Shown here in pieces: positions 7,284-13,819 of a stretch of DNA of 14,248 nt; position 1 is the stretch's first letter, and each line of letters begins with the position of its first letter. The DNA is from Bacillota bacterium (GTDB taxonomy: Bacteria; Bacillota; Sulfobacillia; JAJZIM01; JAJZBP01). The stretch lies in assembly GCA_021798855.1 (NCBI GenBank), contig JAJZBP010000029.1, positions 1-14,248 on the forward strand. The letters run 5' to 3'. Under the pieces are notes generated by a model, which searched no databases, had not been told where the DNA came from, and saw only the letters and a list, made by a program, of their open reading frames with translations. The translations under genes and the position numbers were made by a program.

Positions 7284-7327
7284 GCCGGGGCTTTGAGGCG
7301 AACTTGCAGGAACCGGAGCAAACGTAA

Positions 7328-7363
7328 CCGTGTGGGCCGCCGACCGGTCGGCGGCCCACACGG
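7328..7363. repeat. Perfect 36-bp palindrome between pth and mfd
   Basis: The left arm ccgtgtgggccgccgacc (7328-7345) is followed at once by its exact reverse complement (7346-7363). As RNA it would form a very stable GC-rich hairpin of about 16 bp with a CCGG tip. There is no T-run after it, so it is not a standard intrinsic terminator. It may end or stabilise the pth transcript, or bind a dimeric protein. The mfd Shine-Dalgarno starts 18 nt further on. Confidence 0.9.
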
Positions 7364-7380
7364 CGGACTGAACCTGCGCG

Positions 7381-7388
7381 AGGAGGAG
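7381..7388 (+). promoter_or_regulatory. Shine-Dalgarno of mfd
   Basis: AGGAGGAG lies just upstream of GTG 7393 at near-optimal spacing and fixes that GTG as the mfd start. Confidence 0.8.
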
Positions 7389-7392
7389 ATCA

Positions 7393-10300
7393 GTGGTTTT
7401 CGCGGATCTATGGGATCTGGTGCCCGGCGCCGATTTTTTGTGGCCGGTTTCTTCCGGTGTGCCCTGGGCGGGTGATTCGGTTGAAGGATTGGAAGTTAGC
7501 GGTTTGCGCGGAGGGACCAGAACCTATTTGCTGGCTGCACAGATTTTGAGGAGCGGGCGGCCCGTGTTGGTGGTTACCGCCGATCTCGAGCGGGCGGAGC
7601 GGGTTCTCCGGGATTTGGAAACATGGTTGCCCGACAAGGTGTTTGGCCTCTTTCCACCTTTGGATGCGTTGCCGTTCCAGGTGGCGGGCAAGCGGGGAAC
7701 CTTCAGCAGGGAGCGGTTGGCGACCTTGGCCAGGTTGGGGGGAGGGGTGGCCGGGGTGGTGGCTCCGGTGGCGGCCGTTTTGGAGATCCTGGCTCCTCCG
7801 GCCTTCTTCCGTGATTTTACGCTGATCCTCAGGCGAGGGGAGGAGATCGCGCCGGGGGCCTGCCGGGATCGTCTGGAGGGTTTGGGCTACCGGCGGGTCG
7901 AACAGGTGGAGGCATCCGGGCAATACGCCATGCGGGGCGGAATCCTGGATTTTTTTCCTTTGGACCTGCCCTTCCCCCTGCGGGTGGAGTTTGACGATTG
8001 CCGGGTGGAATCCATTCGGCAGTTTGACTTGGACACCCAGCGATCCCTGAAAAAGGAGGCTTTGGCCGAAGCCCGCGCCCTGCCGGCGGGGGAAATTTTC
8101 TTTTGCCCGGAGCGGTTGGCAAGGGCACGGGAACAGGTCTGGAGGGAGCTGGGCCGATCCGTAGGCGACAATTTGCGGGAGAAGTTGGAGGAGGCTTTTG
8201 AAAAGGGACACTTCGATGGCACTTTCGCGCCCTATTTTTACCCGGAGGGGAATACTCTCAAGGACTATTTCTCCGGGCCTCCTCTTTTGGTTTTGGATGA
8301 GCCGGCGCGGGTCGCCCAGGCCGCGGCGGATTTAGAGCGGGAAACCACCGAATTGGCCGCTCACATGTTGGAGCGTGGCCAGATCCTTCCCTCCCAGGGG
8401 GCACCGCGACTTTCCTATGCCGGTTTCCGGGAGAGGGTGGGAAAGGGCGCCATGTTGCTCTCCGCCCTGCCGGTCGGAACTGCGCAAAGGTTGGTTTCCT
8501 TGCGGGCGAGACCCGGGGACAACTTCCACGGCCAGTGGGGGCTTTTTGTCGCCGAAGTGGAGCGGCATTGCCGGGAGGGACATGCGGTTTTGGTCCTGAC
8601 GATCACGAACGAGAGTGCGGCCGCCTTGGAACGGAACCTGCAGGAGGAGGGGATCACGGTCTCCTCATCCTTGGCGGGAGGACGGGTACGGATCGGGAAG
8701 GGAGACTTGGAGGAAGGCTTTTTCCTTCCCGGGGCCAACCTGTGGGTGGTGACCGAACGAGAGATTTTCGGCACGCGACGAAGGCGGGCCTCGGGAGGAG
8801 CGGGTAGGCAGCCGGCCCAAGCCGTGGAGTTGCAGCCGGGGGACCACGTTGTTCACCAGGCCCACGGTGTTGGGAAATACCTGGGTTTGGTCAGCATGGA
8901 GGTGGGGGGGGCCTGGCGCGATTACCTGCTCCTCAAGTACTCCGGCGAAGACCGTCTCTACGTCCCAACCGACCAAATCGGCCTGGTTCGGAAGTACCGG
9001 GGGGGGGAGGGGGTTCAGCCGCGACTGAACCGGCTGGGTGGGGGGGATTGGCAACGGACCAAAACCCGGGTCCGGGAGTCGGTGCGGGACATGGCGGAGG
9101 AGCTGTTGAAGTTATACGCGGCCCGGGAGACTCTCCCCGGCCATGCCTTCCCCCCGGATACGCCATGGCAGCGTGAGTTCGAAGAGGCATTTCCCTACGA
9201 GGAGACTCCCGGGCAACTGCGGGCTACGGAGGCCGCCAAGCGGGACATGGAGCGGCCCCACCCCATGGATCGGTTGATCTGTGGCGATGTCGGCTTCGGC
9301 AAAACGGAGGTGGCGCTGCGGGCCGCTTTTAAGGCTATCAGTGACGGGAAACAGGTGGCCGTGCTGGTGCCCACGACCGTGCTTGCCCAGCAACACTTCC
9401 GGACTTTCAGTCAGCGGTTTGCCGGTTTCCCGGTGGGGGTGGGGATGCTTTCCCGTTTCACCACCGTGGGAGAGCGCCGGGCGGTATTGCGCCGACTGGG
9501 CGAGGGGAAACTGGATGTCGTTGTCGGCACCCACCGAATCCTATCGCCGGATGTGGTTTTCCGCGACCTCGGCCTCCTGGTAATCGACGAGGAACAGCGT
9601 TTCGGAGTGGACCACAAGGAAAAATTGAAGCGACTGCGGGAAAACGTGGACGTTTTGACTCTTTCGGCCACGCCCATTCCCCGCACCCTGCATATGGCCT
9701 TGGTGAAAGTGCGGGATATGAGCGTGCTTGAGACGCCCCCACCGGGGCGCTTTCCCGTGCAGACATATGTGGTCGAACACGATGACGAGTTGATCCGGGA
9801 GGCTCTGAGCCGGGAACTGGCCAGGGGGGGGCAGGTCTATTACGTCCACAACCGGATTGAAACCATCGAAGAGGCCTGGCGGCGGGTGAAAAAGGCGGTG
9901 CCCCAGGTGCGGGTGGCCTTGGCCCACGGCAAGATGCCCGAAAGGGAATTGGAGCGCACCATGCTTCGCTTCCTTGAAGGTGAATACGACGTTTTGGTGT
10001 CCACCACGATCATCGAATCGGGTCTGGACATACCTCGGGTCAATACCCTGATCGTCGAAGATGCGGGCCGTTTCGGCCTATCCCAACTGCATCAACTGCG
10101 AGGACGGATCGGGCGTTCCAACCAGTTGGCCTATGCCTACCTTACTTTCCGTGGGGACAAGGTTTTGGGTGAAGTGGCGGAAAAGCGATTGGAAGCCGTG
10201 GCTGAATTGACCGAGTTGGGTTCCGGTTTCAAGGTGGCCATGCGTGATTTGGAGATCCGGGGCGCCGGCAACATCCTGGGATCGGAGCAACATGGATTCA

Positions 10301-11046
10301 TCGCGGCCATCGGTTTCGACCTTTATCGCCAATTGCTGGAAGAAGCGGTGGCCGAACTCAAGGGGACTCCGGCTTTGCCGGCGCATTTTCCGGTGGTGGA
10401 GTTTCCGGTTAATGCCTATGTGCCGGAGGGTTATGCCAAGACACCACGGGCCAAGGTGGAAATTTACCAAAAGGCCGCGGCGCTGGGAACCATCCGCGAG
10501 GCCGGGGAGTTGGAGGAGGAATTGGTGGACCGCTTTGGCCCGGTGCCGCGGGAACTGGAGAACCTGCTGCGGTTGGCCCGCATCAGGGTGCGAGGGGCGG
10601 GGTTGGGCTTGAAAAGTGTCGTCTACGGAGTTAAGGCGCGGGAAGTTGTTTTTGAAGTGGAGGATTTGGCCAAAATCAATTGGAGTCGGGTCGGACAAGT
10701 AACCGGAACCGGGTTGAGCCGGCAAATCCAGCGCCAGGTGTTTTTCGTCCCTGAGCCTTCCCCTCGTTTTGTCTTGCGTACCGTGGAGTTCAAACAGGCG
10801 GAAGATATCTTGCAGGCCGTCGAAGTCTTTATGGTTTTCCTGCAAGAAGCCCGCGAGGATTCATCCGGGACGCCGGCGGGGGCACTCCGAACCGGCAATT
10901 TAAAAAGCAAACACTTTGGAAACTTCGCCGGTCATAAGTATGAGCGCGAAAAAAATGGTTATCCTATCCCCCGAAAGGAAGTGGAGGGAGCGAGGCAAGG
11001 AGAGAAATTGGCAAAACTGAATAAAAGTGGCGATGCGGATATATAA
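7393..11046 (+). CDS. mfd: Transcription-repair coupling factor
   Basis: Superfamily 2 DNA translocase that removes stalled RNA polymerase from lesions and recruits UvrA. The product has 1217 residues (B. subtilis 1177). The N-terminal UvrB-like region includes a degenerate helicase module (about 30-300). The CarD-like RNA-polymerase interaction domain starts at LQPGDHVVHQAHGVGKYLG (about 479). The translocase has Walker A GDVGFGKT (631-638), DEEQRFG (732-738) and LSATPIPRTLHM, then helicase C with RIGRSNQLAYAYL, and RGAGNILGSEQHG of the TRG region. The C-terminal TRCF domain follows. GTG 7393 is supported by AGGAGGAG. The last 58 or so residues (from about 1160, nt 10870 onward) are Lys/Asn-rich, coded by clearly more AT-rich DNA, and extend past the normal family end. 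No PpiC/SurA-like gene follows, although one is common here in clostridia. Confidence 0.97.
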   Translation: MVFADLWDLVPGADFLWPVSSGVPWAGDSVEGLEVSGLRGGTRTYLLAAQILRSGRPVLVVTADLERAERVLRDLETWLPDKVFGLFPPLDALPFQVAGKRGTFSRERLATLARLGGGVAGVVAPVAAVLEILAPPAFFRDFTLILRRGEEIAPGACRDRLEGLGYRRVEQVEASGQYAMRGGILDFFPLDLPFPLRVEFDDCRVESIRQFDLDTQRSLKKEALAEARALPAGEIFFCPERLARAREQVWRELGRSVGDNLREKLEEAFEKGHFDGTFAPYFYPEGNTLKDYFSGPPLLVLDEPARVAQAAADLERETTELAAHMLERGQILPSQGAPRLSYAGFRERVGKGAMLLSALPVGTAQRLVSLRARPGDNFHGQWGLFVAEVERHCREGHAVLVLTITNESAAALERNLQEEGITVSSSLAGGRVRIGKGDLEEGFFLPGANLWVVTEREIFGTRRRRASGGAGRQPAQAVELQPGDHVVHQAHGVGKYLGLVSMEVGGAWRDYLLLKYSGEDRLYVPTDQIGLVRKYRGGEGVQPRLNRLGGGDWQRTKTRVRESVRDMAEELLKLYAARETLPGHAFPPDTPWQREFEEAFPYEETPGQLRATEAAKRDMERPHPMDRLICGDVGFGKTEVALRAAFKAISDGKQVAVLVPTTVLAQQHFRTFSQRFAGFPVGVGMLSRFTTVGERRAVLRRLGEGKLDVVVGTHRILSPDVVFRDLGLLVIDEEQRFGVDHKEKLKRLRENVDVLTLSATPIPRTLHMALVKVRDMSVLETPPPGRFPVQTYVVEHDDELIREALSRELARGGQVYYVHNRIETIEEAWRRVKKAVPQVRVALAHGKMPERELERTMLRFLEGEYDVLVSTTIIESGLDIPRVNTLIVEDAGRFGLSQLHQLRGRIGRSNQLAYAYLTFRGDKVLGEVAEKRLEAVAELTELGSGFKVAMRDLEIRGAGNILGSEQHGFIAAIGFDLYRQLLEEAVAELKGTPALPAHFPVVEFPVNAYVPEGYAKTPRAKVEIYQKAAALGTIREAGELEEELVDRFGPVPRELENLLRLARIRVRGAGLGLKSVVYGVKAREVVFEVEDLAKINWSRVGQVTGTGLSRQIQRQVFFVPEPSPRFVLRTVEFKQAEDILQAVEVFMVFLQEAREDSSGTPAGALRTGNLKSKHFGNFAGHKYEREKNGYPIPRKEVEGARQGEKLAKLNKSGDADI

Positions 11047-11080
11047 ATAAAGTTAAGGAAGAGTCAGCCCTTTGCAGGGG

Positions 11081-11088
11081 GAAGGAGG
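11081..11088 (+). promoter_or_regulatory. Shine-Dalgarno of spoVT
   Basis: GAAGGAGG is 8 nt upstream of TTG 11097 and supports this TTG as the start of spoVT. Confidence 0.85.
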
Positions 11089-11096
11089 GTTGCCCT

Positions 11097-11657
11097 TTGA
11101 AGGCAACTGGTATAGTTCGACGCATAGACGATCTGGGGAGGGTGGTGATCCCCAAGGAGATCCGGCGTACTTTGCGAATCAGGGAAGGGGACCCTTTGGA
11201 GATCTTTGTCGACCGGGATGGGGAAGTGATCCTGAAGAAATATTCACCCATCGGTGAGTTGGGGGAGTTCGCCAAGGAATATGCCGACTCTTTGTATGAG
11301 GCCGTGGGGCACATCGCTCTGATCGCCGACAGGGATGCCATTATCGCTGTGTCCGGGGTCTCCAAAAAGGAGTTCATGAACAAACCGGTGGGCACCCTGG
11401 TGGAAAGGGCGATGGAAGATCGCCGGACGTTCACCCTGGCCAAGGGAGCGTCCGATCGGCCAAAGGGTTCGGTCATTGGTGACGAGGACGAGGAAAACAA
11501 GTTTACGGCCGTGGTGATTTCCCCAATCATCTCCGAAGGAGACCCAATCGGGGCGGTTGTCCTGTGTTCCCGGGAGGCGGATGCCAAGATGAGTGATTTG
11601 GAATTGAAACTCGTCGAGACGGCGGCCGGTTTCCTGGCGAAGCAGATGGAGCAATAG
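11097..11657 (+). CDS. spoVT: Stage V sporulation protein T, AbrB-type transcription regulator
   Basis: DNA-binding regulator that tunes sigma-G-dependent genes in the forespore. The 186-residue product (B. subtilis 178) opens with a swapped-hairpin AbrB/SpoVT DNA-binding domain (1-50: MKATGIVRRIDDLGRVVIPK, then EIRRTLRIREGDPLEIF). The conserved linker YSPIGELGEFAKEYADSLY (about 49-67) and a GAF-like C-terminal domain (about 68-180) follow. The length and the GAF domain separate it from AbrB and Abh, which lack it. The TTG start has GAAGGAGG 8 nt upstream. It lies 50 nt after mfd, as in B. subtilis, and a strong hairpin follows it. An AT-rich patch just upstream (11014-11056) could hold a forespore sigma promoter but no convincing match is seen. 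Its presence shows that the organism belongs to a spore-forming lineage. Confidence 0.97.
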   Translation: MKATGIVRRIDDLGRVVIPKEIRRTLRIREGDPLEIFVDRDGEVILKKYSPIGELGEFAKEYADSLYEAVGHIALIADRDAIIAVSGVSKKEFMNKPVGTLVERAMEDRRTFTLAKGASDRPKGSVIGDEDEENKFTAVVISPIISEGDPIGAVVLCSREADAKMSDLELKLVETAAGFLAKQMEQ

Positions 11658-11684
11658 GAAAATAGGGTTGTCGAGGATGATTCC

Positions 11685-11713
11685 GGTTCTCCCGGCAACC
11701 CGGGAGAACCTTT
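11685..11713 (+). terminator. Intrinsic-terminator-like hairpin after spoVT
   Basis: GGTTCTCCCGG (11685-11695), loop CAAC, and the exact complement CCGGGAGAACC (11700-11710) are followed by only three T residues and then CC. The 11-bp GC-rich stem 27 nt after the spoVT stop makes a transcription end likely, but the T-tract is weak. Confidence 0.6.
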
Positions 11714-11762
11714 CCGCACACCTTGCCGGTACGGCCGGTTCAATTCGCCGTAGACAATGAGG

Positions 11763-11794
11763 GAAGGGGCCGCCATGGGATGGATGGCCCCTTC
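11763..11794 (-). terminator. Hairpin downstream of the monooxygenase-like gene
   Basis: GAAGGGGCC (11763-11771) pairs with GGCCCCTTC (11786-11794) around a 14-nt loop. It sits between the convergent ends of spoVT and the minus-strand gene. No T-tract follows on either strand, so its role as a terminator is tentative. Confidence 0.35.
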
Positions 11795-11801
11795 TGCGTG
11801 C

Positions 11802-12083
11802 CTACGGGTTGATGACCTCGTAAACGGTGACGGTGGAAACGACTCCCGGCTGGGGGCTGCGATGGGCGTCTCGGAAGGACGGGCTCGCCCGCCAAGCCTG
11901 GTATGCTTCGGGGGAGGCCCACTTGGTGGCAACCACGTAGTCGGAGGAAGCGGTGTCCCGCCACAGGTCGAAGCTGACGAAACCAGCGAAAAGGGAAAGA
12001 CCACCTGCGGCTTGGGAGAAGGCTTGCTCCAAGTCGGAGCCGTGGCCGGCGGGAACCTGCAAGCGGTTGACGACAACGATCAT
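11802..12083 (-). CDS. Antibiotic-biosynthesis-monooxygenase fold protein, possibly heme-degrading (HmoA/IsdG-like)
   Basis: A 93-residue single-domain protein starting MIVVVNRLQVPAGHG. It has the dimeric ferredoxin-like ABM pattern: an N-terminal strand with Asn6, a central DYVVATKWASPEAYQAW block, and SFRDAHR before a final strand VVSTVTVYEV. Asn6, Trp64 and His74 line up with the Asn-Trp-His triad of IsdG-type heme monooxygenases (N7, W67, H77 from memory of that family), including the ten-residue Trp-His spacing. Many ABM proteins have other substrates, so heme cleavage is inference. ATG at 12081-12083 is preferred because GGAGGTG lies 6 nt upstream. The ATG at 12098 overlaps that Shine-Dalgarno. 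The gene is transcribed against spoVT and divergently from mazG, as a one-gene unit. Confidence 0.85.
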   Translation of the reverse strand: MIVVVNRLQVPAGHGSDLEQAFSQAAGGLSLFAGFVSFDLWRDTASSDYVVATKWASPEAYQAWRASPSFRDAHRSPQPGVVSTVTVYEVINP

Positions 12084-12089
12084 TTTGAA

Positions 12090-12096
12090 CACCTCC
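12090..12096 (-). promoter_or_regulatory. Shine-Dalgarno of the ABM-fold gene
   Basis: The complement reads GGAGGTG, 6 nt from ATG 12083, and rules in favour of that start over the ATG at 12098. Confidence 0.8.
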
Positions 12097-12179
12097 ATTT
12101 TGTTTTTCCTTCCTACATATTAGCAATTCGTTTATATGCAAAGCAAGAGAATTAAGCAGCGGAAGGCCGGGGATGAATT

Positions 12180-12188
12180 TGATATAAT
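12180..12188 (+). promoter_or_regulatory. Extended -10 promoter of the mazG unit
   Basis: TGATATAAT: a perfect TATAAT (12183-12188) preceded by the TGn extension (12180-12182). No recognisable -35 is present 16-18 nt upstream, where the sequence is near CGGAAG. Transcription would begin near 12195, about 40 nt before the mazG start. It has the same build as the metG promoter. Confidence 0.65.
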
Positions 12189-12220
12189 AGGAGAGGCTTG
12201 GGCAGGGGTTGGGGACAACT

Positions 12221-12227
12221 GGGAGGT
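12221..12227 (+). promoter_or_regulatory. Shine-Dalgarno of mazG
   Basis: GGGAGGT lies 8 nt before TTG 12236. It supports this TTG over the in-frame TTG at 12209, which has no proper site. Confidence 0.75.
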
Positions 12228-12235
12228 ATGCATTT

Positions 12236-13108
12236 TTGGACGGGAAAAAGCCGGGAGACGAGGCCATCGGCGGGGCGATGCAAATGCTAACCACGGTGAT
12301 GGCCACCCTCAGAGGAGAAGGGGGTTGTCCTTGGGACCGGGAGCAGACCCACCGCTCTTTGCGGGCGTCGTTGATTGAGGAGACCTACGAGGTGGTTGAG
12401 GCCATCGAGGGAGAGGATGCGGTCTCATTGGCGGAAGAACTGGGAGATCTGTTGCTGCAGGTTGTTTTTCACAGCCAATTGGCGGCGGAAAGGGGGGATT
12501 TCGACCTGGGCGACGTGATCGGGGCGATCACGGAAAAACTGATCCGCCGGCATCCCCACGTTTTTCCCGAGGGGCGTGGTGGAGATGAAGGTCTTCCCTG
12601 GAATCCGGATGATGAACTCGATGGCAGGATGGTGACGGATAATTGGGAGGAAATCAAGAAACGGGAGAAGGGGATGCGAAACGGTCATAATGGTGTTTTG
12701 GACGGGGTGAGTCCGGCCATGACCACCTTGGTTTGGGCTCAAAAACTGCAGGCACGGGTGTCCAGGGTCGGGTTCGATTGGGAAAGACCGGAACAGGTGC
12801 TGGCGAAGGTCCGGGAGGAATTGGAAGAAGTGGCGGAAGTATATGCCACCGACGAGGCGGTTAAAATAGAAGAAGAGATCGGTGACCTTCTGTTTGCCGT
12901 GGTCAACTTGGCGCGGGTCCTGAACCTGTCGGCGGAGGTGGCTTTGCGGGGGAGTGGGAACAAGTTTATTCGTCGCTTCCGGTCGATGGAAGAGATGGCC
13001 AGGATGGCCCGCAAAGAACTCCCGGTCATGTCTGCGGCGCAATGGGAGGAATTCTGGGAAAGAGCCAAGGAAATTCAGGCAATGAACAAGGAAAGTGAAA
13101 TAATTTAG
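12236..13108 (+). CDS. mazG: Nucleoside triphosphate pyrophosphohydrolase MazG, standalone two-domain form
   Basis: Hydrolyses (d)NTPs to monophosphate and pyrophosphate, cleaning aberrant nucleotides from the pool. The 290-residue product carries two MazG folds. The first has GGCPWDREQTHRSL (29-42), the metal ligands EExxE (48-52) and EELGD (67-71), and KLIRRHPHVFPEG (101-113). The linker contains DNWEEIKKREK (135-145). The second has EELEEVAEVY (194-203) and EEEIGDLLFAVVNLAR (212-227). Both EExxE / ExxD sets are intact, so both halves could bind magnesium. B. subtilis YabN, at the same locus, has an additional N-terminal tetrapyrrole-methylase domain that is missing here, so the gene resembles E. 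coli MazG in size. TTG 12236 is chosen for its GGGAGGT site. It heads a probable mazG-HU transcript. Confidence 0.95.
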   Translation: MDGKKPGDEAIGGAMQMLTTVMATLRGEGGCPWDREQTHRSLRASLIEETYEVVEAIEGEDAVSLAEELGDLLLQVVFHSQLAAERGDFDLGDVIGAITEKLIRRHPHVFPEGRGGDEGLPWNPDDELDGRMVTDNWEEIKKREKGMRNGHNGVLDGVSPAMTTLVWAQKLQARVSRVGFDWERPEQVLAKVREELEEVAEVYATDEAVKIEEEIGDLLFAVVNLARVLNLSAEVALRGSGNKFIRRFRSMEEMARMARKELPVMSAAQWEEFWERAKEIQAMNKESEII

Positions 13109-13140
13109 CGAATGAAGTCTATAGCCTTTTTCGTAATAAA

Positions 13141-13147
13141 GAGGAGG
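13141..13147 (+). promoter_or_regulatory. Shine-Dalgarno of the HU gene
   Basis: GAGGAGG, 8 nt before ATG 13156, favours that ATG over the TTG directly before it (13153). Confidence 0.75.
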
Positions 13148-13155
13148 ATGGGTTG

Positions 13156-13431
13156 ATGAACAAACCGGAACTGGTGGCGGCGATTGCGGACAAAGCGGGG
13201 CTTTCTAAACGAGATGCCGACAAGGCTCTCACCGCTTTCAGCGAGGTGGTGGGGAATACCTTGGCCGGGGGGGACAAGGTGATCATGGTTGGCTTCGGTA
13301 CTTTCGAGGTTAGGGAAAGGGCTGCCCGGAGGGGGAGGAATCCCCAGACGGGGGAGGAGATCGACATCGCCGCCGGCAGAGTGCCGGCGTTCAAAGCGGG
13401 TAAGGTATTGCGCGAGGCGGTGGAAAAGTGA
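13156..13431 (+). CDS. hup: HU-family DNA-binding protein
   Basis: Small dimeric nucleoid protein that bends and compacts DNA. The 91-residue length is standard. MNKPELVAAIADKAGLSKRD starts the helical dimerisation part. The family signature GFGTFEVRERAARRGRNPQT (residues 48-67) and the beta-arm tip with the intercalating proline (RNPQTGEEIDIAAGRVPAFK) are present. It lies 47 nt after mazG and ahead of rqcP; I recall mazG-HU-rqcP as a common clostridial order, while in B. subtilis HU (hbs) is elsewhere. A hairpin with a T-rich tail follows the gene, which may make HU mRNA more abundant than the downstream message. hbs would be the Bacillus name. Confidence 0.96.
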   Translation: MNKPELVAAIADKAGLSKRDADKALTAFSEVVGNTLAGGDKVIMVGFGTFEVRERAARRGRNPQTGEEIDIAAGRVPAFKAGKVLREAVEK

Positions 13432-13435
13432 CCTT

Positions 13436-13468
13436 GGGGCTGGGAGGAAAATCCCGGCCTCTTTTCTT
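13436..13468 (+). terminator. Terminator or attenuator between HU and rqcP
   Basis: GGGGCTGGGA (13436-13445) pairs with TCCCGGCCTC (13452-13461), with two G-U wobbles, across the loop GGAAAA. It is followed by the T-rich TTTTCTT (13462-13468). The structure begins 5 nt after the HU stop and ends just before the rqcP ribosome-binding region. It probably terminates most HU transcripts and lets some read through. Confidence 0.65.
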
Positions 13469-13474
13469 GGGGGG
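13469..13474 (+). promoter_or_regulatory. G-rich ribosome-binding site of rqcP
   Basis: GGGGGG followed by AAAAA, 8 nt before CTG 13483. It is not a perfect Shine-Dalgarno but sits at the right distance and lies just past the terminator-like hairpin. Confidence 0.4.
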
Positions 13475-13482
13475 AAAAATTT

Positions 13483-13752
13483 CTGCGGCTCGATAAGTAC
13501 TTGCAGGTGAGTCGTCTGATCAAGCGGCGCGAACTAGCCAAACAGGCCTGTGCGCAAGCAAAGGTGATCCTCAACGGGCGCGAGGCCAAAGGTGGGGTGC
13601 AGGTGAAGTTGGGCGACCGGATCGATCTTTCCCTGGGGGGGAGAATATTGGTCGTGCAGGTGGTGGAGATCAGGGAGCGGGCGAAAGCGGACGAGGCCAG
13701 GAACCTTTACCGGGTGCTGGAGGATGGGCGATTGGACGAGTCGCCCGGCTGA
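13483..13752 (+). CDS. rqcP: S4-domain RNA-binding protein RqcP (YabO), apparent CTG start
   Basis: RqcP binds the stalled 50S subunit with RqcH and assists poly-alanine tailing in ribosome quality control. The 89-residue product reads M(CTG)RLDKYLQVSRLIKRRELAK from the first codon. RLDK and SRLIKRR are conserved at the N-terminus of the family, with the RNA-contacting R2 and R16. The S4 fold continues through VILNGREAKGG, VKLGDRIDL and ANLYRVLED. B. subtilis YabO is 86 residues. In this frame the HU stop (13429-13431) closes off the upstream side, and no ATG, GTG or TTG lies between it and RLDK. The first such codon, TTG 13501, would delete the conserved RLDKYL. CTG 13483 is therefore the likely start; this is inferred from homology. 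Confidence 0.9.
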   Translation: MRLDKYLQVSRLIKRRELAKQACAQAKVILNGREAKGGVQVKLGDRIDLSLGGRILVVQVVEIRERAKADEARNLYRVLEDGRLDESPG

Positions 13753-13786
13753 ATGGTTCCGCCGGTTTGGGCATGAAAAACGGCCA

Positions 13787-13808
13787 CCCGGAAAAGATAG
13801 CTTCCGGG
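13787..13808 (+). other. Hairpin ahead of the last gene
   Basis: CCCGGAA (13787-13793) is complementary to TTCCGGG (13802-13808), with loop AAGATAGC. The 3' arm runs into the G-rich site before TTG 13820, so folding could hide the ribosome-binding region. No T-tract follows, so it is not an ordinary terminator. Confidence 0.45.
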
Positions 13809-13819
13809 GGGGGAAGCCA

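Noticed and set aside
10942..11022. Short frame beginning MSAKKMVILSPERKW inside the mfd 3' end
   Set aside because: Only 26 codons, no ribosome-binding site, and no similarity I recognise. It could be a relic of a lost gene but cannot be supported.
11008..11050. Possible forespore or sigma-A promoter for spoVT (TTGGCA, TGAATA and TATATAAAT words)
   Set aside because: The spacings (26 nt for the sigma-A-like pair, 14-17 nt for the others) and the -10 matches do not fit sigma-A or sigma-G consensus well. AT-richness alone explains the words.
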